DNA of 64,000 bases from Apus apus (lineage: Eukaryota > Chordata > Aves > Apodiformes > Apodidae). Positions 36,801-45,397 of this stretch are shown here, piece by piece (positions within the stretch are counted from its first letter, which is position 1; each line of letters begins with the position of its first letter). Location of the stretch: the NCBI RefSeq assembly GCF_020740795.1, contig NC_067312.1:40074905-40138904 (forward strand). The letters run 5' to 3'. The translations under genes and the position numbers were made by a program. A model generated the notes under the pieces. That model was not told the DNA's origin and searched no databases. It worked only from the letters and a program-made list of their open reading frames with translations.

Positions 36801-37359
36801 ATGCCATCAACACCTGCCCCTCTCACAGCCCTTTTTCTGCCTGTCCTGAGGGTTTCACGCTCAGATGTTCCTCTTCATCTCTGGTCCTACCAGTCCCACC
36901 AAGAACCGCTTCTACTCGAAGGGGACGAAGGAGGTCTCTTGTGCAGCGACTGGCTCAGGGCAGGGTCAGCAACGAACACAGACCTGGATGCTCTGGGTCA
37001 TGGCCACTCGGGTCTTGGAGGCTGACCTTTGGGCTCAGGGACCTCACAGTCTGCCTGGGCAACCCACCCGAGTACTTCATGATGCTCACAAGGCTTTTGG
37101 TTTGGATTCCTCGTCTCCAGCCTGAACCTCTCTAGTTTCAGGAGTTGCCACCACCTCTCTCCCTCCCACTAGGCGGTGCTGGGAAGAGCGCGTCCCCATC
37201 CCCTTGATGCCTTCCCCAGAGGCAGGGGGGTGTGCTGTGAGGTGCCCCGACGCCTTTGGGGCTGCATGCTGGGGTGCAGGGCTACTTGGGCAAGGACCGA
37301 GGGGAAGGACAGGCTGTCATGAAACCCTGAGAGGTGATTGGTGAAGTCCCAAGCAACAG

Positions 37360-37581
37360 GTGCTGGAGCCACCCAATCAGGTTGGAGTTTCAGTTACCGG
37401 CACTCCAGCTGAGCCCTTGGTGAGGCTGGAGCGGTCAGTGTCCCTTGGAGCTGAGCTTGCGATTGTGGAGCTTGTTCCTGGGAGATCTTCACCCTCGGCG
37501 CCAGAGCCAGTAAAGGCTTCTCCCCGGCCCTGCCAGCTGCAGGCAGCCGGGGCACCAGGAGGCACGCTCGCAGCAGCAGAG
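37360..37581 (+). other. Possible upstream coding exon of TOPORS-like gene, copy A
   Basis: An open 74-codon segment ends at a GCAGAG|GTGAGC donor (37581/37582). The 122-base intron ends TTTCCTAG at 37703. Splicing joins it in phase 0 to 37704, and the frame stays open through 15 codons into the ATG at 37749. No ATG lies in this segment, so it would need a further upstream exon or be 5' UTR. The joint open phase is the main evidence. Confidence 0.45.
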
Positions 37582-37748
37582 GTGAGCTGGCAGGGAAAAG
37601 CTCATCCTGAGGAGCTGGGAGGGTTTCCTTCTGCAAGAAGCTGGGCATTTCTTTGCCCCCTGCCCAGGCCAGCCCATGACTGGGGCTTCTCTTGCTTTCC
37701 TAGTGTGACACCAGCTTCTGCAGAGCTGTTGGGAGGGAGCAGCTCAAC

Positions 37749-39236
37749 ATGCCCACCTCCCCCCCACCACAGCCCAGGGAGAGCAGGGCTACGGAGCTGG
37801 ACAACCGCTGTCCCATCTGCCTGGGCAGCCGAGAGGGCACCAGCTACGTGCTGCCGTGCCTGCACCAGTTTTGTTACAGCTGCATCCTGCACTGGGCCCG
37901 CAGCAAGCCCGAGTGCCCCCTCTGCAAGAGGAGGATCTGCTCCATTGTGCACTCGGTGCAGGCAGATGACAACTTTGAGGAGCATGTCATCTTGCCACCT
38001 GCATCTCCACCAGCTGTCCACCAGCAATCAGGAGGAGGTCCTGGCCATCCAGCTGTCCACAGCCCTGCAGCATCAGGACAAGAGCCTGCGGGGCTGGTGC
38101 CCGGGGCACCTCCAGGTGACCTGCAGCCCGACATCTGGGCGACTCTTTTCCAGGAACGCCCAGCTCTCCTGCCGACCCTTATGCCCTGGATCCTGGAGGA
38201 GCTGGAACTGTCCATGCAGAACCAGCATTCTGTGGCAGAGGTGATGGAGGATCTTGTTGTGCCCCTTCTGGTCCTCTTCAGGCTGGAGGAAGACACACTG
38301 AACCAGCTCCTGGGGTCCTCCCTCCAAAACGTCACGGCGACATTTTTGGAGCCACCTGTTCAGGCCGCCATGGAACGGGCCATCAGGGAGGCGTGCCAGC
38401 TGCTGGGCCTGCAGGGTCGCCGTGCTGCCGAGAGGCAGGAGCGTCCTGCTGCCTCCCGAAGGCATCCTCCTCTCAGCAGGCCCCGTGCAAGAAGAGCACG
38501 AAGGCGCTCAGCCCCTCCGCGCTCCCCTCCCGCTGCGCCGCCCCAGGCACAGGTGGTGGAGTCGGGGCCCAGGGCTGCAGTGGGCGGCCTCCAGCCTGAC
38601 ACCTGGGCCACCCTGTTTGACGACCACCCGGCCCTCCTGCAGCGCATTATGCCCTGGGTCCACCAGCAGCTGGGGCAGATCTTTGCGGAGCAGCCTTCCG
38701 TTGCCGTCACCCTGGGGGAGCTCGTCACGTGTGTCGTGGGCCTCTCCGGGCTGGACCAAGAGGCCCTGCTCCGGCTGCTGCAGGACAGCCTCCAGGATCG
38801 CGCTGCCAGGTTTGTTGAAGACCTCCTCGACGTGGCTGTGCAGCGCTGCGGCAGGGAAGCTCACCAGCTGCTGGGCCTGCAGGGCCGCGGGGCTGCCGAG
38901 AGGCGGGAGCGTCCTGCTGCCTCCCCAAGGGGGCCTCCTGACTCCGGTCCAGGCCCCTCCAGCAGCCCTGCGGGAGCCCCTGAAGACGAGCGTCCCACCA
39001 CCTCAGCTGCTGCTCTTCAGGGGGCTCCCAGAAGCACCACCAGCATCCCCATTCCCGCCCGTGGGGAGCAGGAAGAGCAGCTTGAGGATCCGGAGGAAGC
39101 TGTGCCCGGTCCCTCGACTCCCAGCCAGGGCAGGGACTGCTCCCCTGGGAGGCCACGGCGAGCCCCGAAGAGGAGAGCCAGCAGTCCCCAGGACTCCTCC
39201 CAGCCCCCCAAGAGGCCACCCCGCCAGCAGCAGTAG
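37749..39236 (+). CDS. TOPORS-like RING-finger E3 ubiquitin ligase, copy A
   Basis: The intact 495-residue frame begins at an ATG in fair context (CTCAACATGC). Residues 21-59 form a perfect C3HC4 RING (Cys21, 24, 37; His39; Cys42, 45, 56, 59). The next block, HSVQADDNFEEHVI, mirrors the segment after the RING in TOPORS, a nuclear ligase for ubiquitin and SUMO. Residues 124-238 and 280-395 are two related helical repeats, each beginning LQPD[IT]WATLF and ending in LLGLQGR..AAER..RPAAS. Between them is an Arg/Pro-rich linker (239-279). The tail is acidic, then basic, with a likely nuclear signal (RPRRAPKRR). It is half the length of TOPORS and lacks its Arg/Ser region. Expression and activity are unknown; intactness alone is seen. 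Confidence 0.8.
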   Translation: MPTSPPPQPRESRATELDNRCPICLGSREGTSYVLPCLHQFCYSCILHWARSKPECPLCKRRICSIVHSVQADDNFEEHVILPPASPPAVHQQSGGGPGHPAVHSPAASGQEPAGLVPGAPPGDLQPDIWATLFQERPALLPTLMPWILEELELSMQNQHSVAEVMEDLVVPLLVLFRLEEDTLNQLLGSSLQNVTATFLEPPVQAAMERAIREACQLLGLQGRRAAERQERPAASRRHPPLSRPRARRARRRSAPPRSPPAAPPQAQVVESGPRAAVGGLQPDTWATLFDDHPALLQRIMPWVHQQLGQIFAEQPSVAVTLGELVTCVVGLSGLDQEALLRLLQDSLQDRAARFVEDLLDVAVQRCGREAHQLLGLQGRGAAERRERPAASPRGPPDSGPGPSSSPAGAPEDERPTTSAAALQGAPRSTTSIPIPARGEQEEQLEDPEEAVPGPSTPSQGRDCSPGRPRRAPKRRASSPQDSSQPPKRPPRQQQ

Positions 39237-39399
39237 AACGAGTCGTGCTGGCTGGGTTGGGGAAGGCAACCAAGCCCGGTGTATTTAGCGACTTGTCAAA
39301 AGCTGTTCAGCTTGTAATGGTGCGTTTCAGAAATCACAGACTTGGTCCCTATGAGTGAAGCCGCCAGCCAGCAGTGGGACAGCCCTTCCTGCCTTCACG

Positions 39400-41370
39400 T
39401 CGTCTCATCTCCAGGCTCCACCAATTAGGAAGTAAGTGAAACCTGGAAGAGGTTGCCCGGGAGCAAGAAGCAGAGGAGGAGGGAGGCAGCGATGAGGACA
39501 TGATCTCCCTCATCTTTGCCTGGCCCCCTGGCTCTTGCGCTGCTGATCTGGGGTGAGTCCTGCTGCCACGTCCCACGGGCGGGCAGGAGAGGTTCCCGGC
39601 CATGCCCCTGCCGCCCTGTGCGTGGGCTCTGCCCGAGGCTGGGGGGCAGCAGGGCCTGATGCTGGTTCTCCTCTCTTCCTGCAGCTCCCCGGTGCTGAAG
39701 GAGCTGTGGCTGGGCACCCTGCAGGGTAAGGCGGGGGGAGGCTGCAGGCGCAGCCGGACGGGGCAGCGCAGCTCCCAGCTGGGGAGAAGTGCCCCTGTGG
39801 CTGCGACAGCTCTTGGGCAGAGGTGCCTGGAGAGAGGGAAGAGGCAGCTGGGGGCTCAGCCAGCTCTCTGCCTGTCCCTGCCTGATGCACAGCAGAGCAG
39901 AAGGAGCCAAGGGAGCCTACGAGACCTGCCTGCCACTGCTCAGAGGCTTGCAGGAGGAGCTCAGCTGCTGCCATGCCGTGTCTCTCTGGTCTGGGCTCTG
40001 TCCCCCCAGGCCCTGCTCCCGCAGCCCAGTAGCAGAGGTATCACTGCTCACCTTCTTCCCCTCCTTCTCTCTTGCCCAGTGGAGGACCTTCAGAGACAGG
40101 AGCCTGGAGAGGTTGTTGCAGGGCCAGGCGGAGGTGAGCATGGCTGCCTTTCACCTTCCTTGGGCTGGTACGGGTGCCAGCAAGGAGCTGTGACAGGGAT
40201 CAGCTTGTGTGGGATCAGCTTGTGCGGGAGGGGAGGAAGGTTCCTGTGGTGCCATTCCTGGAGCAGAGAGAGTTGGGGAGCCACCAGGAACACCAGGCTG
40301 GTGGTGCTGAGAAGTAACCCGCGGTGTGGGGCCGGGAGCCTGGGAGGGCAGAGGGTCCCAGCTGTGCCATGCTCAGGCTGCTGGTGCTGGTGGCCCTTTC
40401 TGCTGCGGGGCTGCGCTCCAAGCACAGCCTGGTTCTTGCAGGCTGATCCCAAGGAAGGGTCTGAGACATCCCCATCGAGCAGCAGAGGGGGACTTCTCCG
40501 TGTACCAGGTGAGTTTTGGAAAGAAAGGCAACCTCCTGCAAGAGGTTGAGCTGCACTCACTTGTTTCCTGAGTGTTGCCATGCAGGTTGAGCAGCCCAAG
40601 GGACAAGGAGGAGCAAGGAGACCCGCTGAGCAGCAGCCACTGGACCTGGTTCTGCGGGGACACAGCTTGGAGGAGGGCAGGATGATGAGGGCTGGGACAC
40701 GCTGTCCTGCTGTCATATCGGCTCTCGGGAGCCTCTGAGCCAGAGCCACAGCTCCGGCCACTGGCTCCCTGCCTGTCCTTCTGCAGTGCTCAACACCGAG
40801 CTGCAGGCAGGGCTGGCTTCAGGAGTGTTGGCCTGGTGGTCTCCATGGATGGACTCTGAATGGTTTTCCTTTGCAGCAGGAGAGAGCAGAAGCAGCAGCA
40901 GGAGGAGGAGGAGCAAGGGGCTGCCCTGGCCCCCTGCCCAGGCTGCAGGGCAGGCGGGCTCTGGCTGCAGCAGGACACTCTTTGGGCAGCGCCCAGCAGC
41001 GCTCTGCGGGGAGGATGACGTGCTGCCCCAGCCCACCCAGGTCAGCCAGCCTGAACAGGGGGTCCCAGCCCTCCCTCTGCCTGCTCCACAGGCAGCGTCC
41101 CCAGTGGGGATGGCAGATTGGGTTCTCCAACCCCAGCAAGGGAGCAGTGCTCTGGCCACTGCTGTTGGAAGGCAGCTCCTCAGCCAAGTCGCTGTCCTCC
41201 TGCCTCTGCCACAGGAGCTGCCGGACGTCCTGCAGTAGCAAGGACCGACGGAGGAGGGGATATTCAGCAGAGCTGCCAGCGGGATGGAGCCGTGGGAGCT
41301 GCGGGAGGCTCTGGACCATGGTGAAGACGTGAACCTGGGAAGCCAGCCTGTGCTGCTCTTGGCTGTCATC
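39400..41370 (+). other. Chain of exon-like segments, copy A
   Basis: Several open segments carry splice-like borders. 39448-39540 is an acidic segment ending DEDMISLIFAWPPGSCAADL before GGTGAG. 39685-39724 is a short segment (SPVLKELWLGTLQ) between CTGCAG and GGTAAGG. 40080-40134 lies between GCCCAG and GTGAGC. 40442-40509 lies between TTGCAG and GTGAGT. 40879-41040 lies between TTTGCAG and GTCAGC. 41284-41376 encodes MEPWELREALDHGEDVN before GTGAGC. The protein they might form was not recognised, and no continuous frame across all of them was established. They could be decayed exons of the gene that supplied the cassette. Confidence 0.35.
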
Positions 41371-41606
41371 TCGAAGGTGAGCACTTCTGACCTGCAGCTG
41401 GAGGAGCTCCTGGCTGGGCTGGAGTGTGCGGGAAGCGGCAGGCTCGCAGGGGAGGGTGGTGGGACAGGAACGCTGAGGGCTCAGCCGGGCTGCTCGGGCA
41501 AAGCTTGCTGGGCAGCTCCAGCCTGCCAGGGTTGGGAGACACTGGGCACGGGGGTCTGAGGGAATTTCCCCGAGGTTCAGGGCTGCTGAACACCCCGATG
41601 CTTGCA

Positions 41607-42330
41607 CACAAGTGCTTCATCAGGGTGCCCCGGGAGAAGGATGAGCCTGGGAAAGATCGATCCCCTGTGCAGCGACCAGCTCAAGAAGGGTGCCTTCAGA
41701 GAGCAGAGGAGGTCCCCCGTGCAGATCCACCCGGCCTTCACAAAAACAGCCCAGCAAGAACCACGGAGTGAGGCCAGCCCAGCTGCTTCAGTTTGCCCCC
41801 CCATTAACATCCTCAGGGTCAGCAGAGAGTCACAGCAGCTGGTGGAAGAGTTGGAAGAAACCACTGGCAGCCAGACCTGGGATCCTGTTGATGGCCAAGC
41901 AGGGTAGAAGCGCCAGCAGCCCTCACCCGACCGACCCGCCAGGGTGGTCTGGCTTTCCAACTTGGCCTTGTTCACCCAGGAAGAGCAAGAGGAGCTGAGA
42001 TGCTGGAAAGGTGATTTGGACTGGGAAGCCATCTTCAACACCAACCTGAACGCAGACTTGTCCGCTTTTGGGGATCTTGCCCTTCTGCCTCCAACCAGCC
42101 CCGTCATGCATGCCCTGGACTTGGCGGTCCATGGGCAGCATCCCAAAGGTCCCCAGGGGCAGGGACAGGTTCCTCACCCAATCCCATCAGAACAAGCTGG
42201 GCTGGGACAAAACTTTCATGGCTGCTGCTTCCTGCAGAATCCCAGGGATGAAGGGACAAGCGATTGCCTCACCAACACTGTCAACATGGAGGAGGTGTTT
42301 GAATGTGGTGATTCCCCTTTGCCAGAATGA
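41607..42330 (+). pseudogene. FOXJ1-like C-terminal region, broken, copy A
   Basis: FOXJ1 is the forkhead factor that switches on motile-cilia genes. Here the last part of its DNA-binding domain is legible as KCFIRVPREKDEPGK (41610 onward), a FOXJ1-specific signature. A deletion next to 41654 shifts the frame, after which KIDPLCSDQLKKGAF and VQIHPAFTKTAQQEP continue the match. In-frame TAG at about 41905-41907 is followed by KRQQPSPDRPAR and DLDWEAIF, again matching FOXJ1, down to a TGA at 42328-42330. Most of the forkhead domain (helices 1-3) and the N-terminus were not found upstream, so no DNA-binding protein could be made. A fossil FOXJ1 paralogue is the best reading. Confidence 0.75.
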
Positions 42331-42470
42331 AAAAGGTCTATACATCCAGCAAGTCTGCCTCTTTAGGTGTTTTTATAGAATCTATTCTATATTGTCTATT
42401 CAAAGAAACCTGTATTTTTAGCATTCGAATTTCTTACCAGGAAGGGGCTAGAGGAAATGCACTTTTGGAG

Positions 42471-43040
42471 TTGTTTGATATTTTCACTGTTTGGTTTTTT
42501 TTTCCACCGTTTTGCTGATTAATTGTTTAAATGTTTGATATTTCCCCTGTCAGTTGTTTGACTGTTTCACTGTTCAGCTGTTTAAACGATTTACATTTAC
42601 ACCAAATTCCTTCAGTATTTTGCTGTTTAATTGTTTAAATACGTTATATTTTCAGTGTGGATTTTTCACCACTTCACTGGTTAATTGTTTAAATGCTTTA
42701 ATTTTCACTGTTCAATTGTTTTACCCTTTTGCCGTTTAATTCTTTAAATGTTTGATATTTACACTGCTTAATTTTTTGGCTGTTTTGCTGTTTCATTGCT
42801 TCGATCTTTTAAATGTGCATTGTTTAATTATATCATTGTGTAATTGGTTAAATGTTTACATCTTTCATAGTTTCATAGTTTAATAGTTTCTCTGTTTCAC
42901 TGTTTAATTGTTGAAATATTTGATGATTACGCTGTTTAATTGTTTGACTGTTTTGTTGTTTCATGGTTTAAATGTTTTTTTATTTACACTGTTTAATTAA
43001 AACACTGTTTACTTGCTTCAATGTTTTATATTTACACTCT
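42471..43040 (+). repeat. AT-rich degenerate tandem array, period about 50 bp, copy A
   Basis: About eleven diverged units built from CTGTTTAATTGTTTAAATG and TTGATATTTACACTG-like blocks. The AAATGTTTGATATTT-type core recurs near 42527, 42628, 42743, 42912 and 42966, and weaker versions lie between. The array is T-rich on the plus strand and starts shortly after the FOXJ1-like stop. Confidence 0.7.
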
Positions 43041-43225
43041 TTTCACTGTGTCCACTGTTCTGTAAACCAAGACGACGGGAGGGACGATTCCTGAAGCAGC
43101 AGCAAAAGGTTTTGTTAAGGATCCAGCACTTGGTCTTGCAGGACAGAAGCAGAGGAAACTGGGGTGCTCCCAGAACTGACCTGGCATTTGTCTCTTTTGA
43201 ACCCAAAATCCTTGTTTTGGGTTAG

Positions 43226-43827
43226 TGTGGCAGGGTTTGGGGGGGACCCACAAGGTGTGACTCCTGTGAGAAGCTGCTGGAAGCCCCCCTGGCTGCAATT
43301 CCAGCCCGGCTTCTGGGCAAGGCCCAGCCAAGTAGGGAAGCTGGGTGTGCCTCTGTGGGTGACGTATTCAAGACAGGGAAAAGGAACCCTTTCCTTTACA
43401 GTTATCCCTAACGGGATAGTTCAGCTAGTGGACCAATAACACTGGAATGTTCATGTTACTGCCGGAACTCCAAGGTCGAGTCTTCGCTCTGCTGCCACAG
43501 AGGCTACCACAGCAGAAGAGTCCTGTTTGTAACTAGATGGACAGCAAAATTGGCCAGAGATATTCCATTCCATATATCTACGTAAGCTCAGAGGAAGGTC
43601 AGAGATCACAGAAGACAACTTCCTTCCTGCTTCTTCTTCCCTTCTCTTCCCTCCATGGCCGGCGTCCATGGAGGACTCTGTCCATCCATCACTGTCGAGC
43701 CCCAGGCTCGAGCTCTCCTGACCCTCATGACTCTGTGCTTTCTCCAGCAGCAGCTCCGGGACTTTTTGGGACTGTTCCCAGCTCAGGAGATGCTGTGGGA
43801 GTTGCTGGCGGTGGGGGGAGGCAAGAG
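43226..43827 (+). repeat. ERVL-type LTR2, 3' end removed at the duplication junction
   Basis: It starts TGTGGCAGGGTTTGG like LTR3, and matches it nearly perfectly to about 43653. The last 170 bases differ from LTR3 at nine sites. At 43822-43827 the LTR stops at CAAGAG and continues as ERVL internal sequence. About 195 bases present in LTR3, including the TATATA block and the terminal CA, are absent. Confidence 0.85.
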
Positions 43828-44450
43828 ATCAACCCCCAGTACACCTGGAATTGACTGCCCCAGGGGTGGAAAGACGGCTCAACCATTTGCCATGCTGCAC
43901 TGGAGAAGGGTGGAGCTCCAGAACACTGCAGTAGATCGATGACATCATTGTGTGGGGTGACACACCAGGAGAAGTCTTTGAGAAAGGTAAAAAGATCATC
44001 CAGATTCTTCTGGATGCTGGTTTTGCTATAAAAAAGAAGCAAGGTCAAGGGACCTACACCAGAGATTCAGTTCCTGGAAATCAGGTGGCAAGATGGATGT
44101 CTCCAGATCCCAATGGATGTGATTAACAAAATAACAGGCCCCTCCATCTACCAGGGGATCCATCAAGTGGGCTGGTCCTGCTCAGTCAGACCTTTTACAT
44201 ATTGCAGATGGGTATAAAGTCCCTGTGGTATGTGAAAGAAACCTGCTGGTAAAAGTGTTTGGGTCCATCCTGCTTCAGACAAAGGCAAACCTGTCCGGGG
44301 TGTTGCTTTTGCTCAGGGACCTGGGCATACCTGGTGTGTGATGACGGAGGATGGTGTAGTACAATGTGTACCTCAAGGTAATCTGACTCTGGGGGAGAAT
44401 CCTTCATTTGACAGCTGGTAAAATATAGAGACTATATGTAAGATACGGTA
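43828..44450 (+). pseudogene. pol: ERVL pol remnant, copy B, with 1760-bp deletion
   Basis: The first 320 bases are identical by eye to 34419-34741 of copy A, including the TAG before the IDDIIVWG block. At 44149-44151 (TAC) the sequence jumps to the equivalent of 36502, removing RNase H and nearly all of the integrase. The remainder matches the end of pol with four or so substitutions. Confidence 0.88.
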
Positions 44451-45008
44451 TGCCATCAACACCTGCCCCTCTCACAGCCCTTTTTCTGCCTGTCCTGAGG
44501 GTTTCACGCTCAGATGTTCCTCTTCATCTCTGGTCCTACCAGTCCCACCAAGAACCGCTTCTACTCGAAGGGGACGAAGGAGGTCTCTTGTGCAGCGACT
44601 GGCTCAGGGCAGGGTCAGCAACGAACACAGACCTGGATGCTCTGGGTCATGGCCACTCGGGTCTTGGAGGCTGACCTTTGGGCTCAGGGACCTCACAGTC
44701 TGCCTGGGCAACCCACCCGAGTACTTCATGATGCTCACAAGGCTTTTGGTTTGGATTCCTCGTCTCCAGCCTGAACCTCTCTAGTTTCAGGAGTTGCCAC
44801 CACCTCTCTCCCTCCCACTAGGCGGTGCTGGGAAGAGCGCGTCCCCATCCCCTTGATGCCTTCCCCAGAGGCAGGGGGGTGTGCTGTGAGGTGCCCCGAC
44901 GCCTTTGGGGCTGCATGCTGGGGTGCAGGGCTACTTGGGCAAGGACCGAGGGGAAGGACAGGCTGTCATGAAACCCTGAGAGGTGATTGGTGAAGTCCCA
45001 AGCAACAG

Positions 45009-45230
45009 GTGCTGGAGCCACCCAATCAGGTTGGAGTTTCAGTTACCGGCACTCCAGCTGAGCCCTTGGTGAGGCTGGAGCGGTCAGTGTCCCTTGGAGC
45101 TGAGCTTGCGATTGTGGAGCTTGTTCCTGGGAGATCTTCACCCTCGGCGCCAGAGCCAGTAAAGGCTTCTCCCCGGCCCTGCCAGCTGCAGGCAGCCGGG
45201 GCACCAGGAGGCACGCTCGCAGCAGCAGAG
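45009..45230 (+). other. Possible upstream coding exon of TOPORS-like gene, copy B
   Basis: Same structure as in copy A: an open 74-codon segment, donor GTGAGC at 45231, acceptor TTTCCTAG ending at 45352, and phase-0 continuity into the ATG at 45398. Confidence 0.45.
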
Positions 45231-45397
45231 GTGAGCTGGCAGGGAAAAGCTCATCCTGAGGAGCTGGGAGGGTTTCCTTCTGCAAGAAGCTGGGCATTTC
45301 TTTGCCCCCTGCCCAGGCCAGCCCATGACTGGGGCTTCTCTTGCTTTCCTAGTGTGACACCAGCTTCTGCAGAGCTGTTGGGAGGGAGCAGCTCAAC

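Noticed and set aside
39602-40549. A 315-codon open frame downstream of the RING gene, and its 344-codon counterpart at 47165-48199
   Set aside because: It runs through several splice-like borders, its length changes with a single inserted G between the copies, and it has no recognisable domain.
40819-41607. Minus-strand open frames of 200-260 codons opposite the exon-like chain
   Set aside because: No motif, low-complexity Ser/Leu/Pro content, and no promoter or splice evidence; likely shadows of GC-rich DNA.
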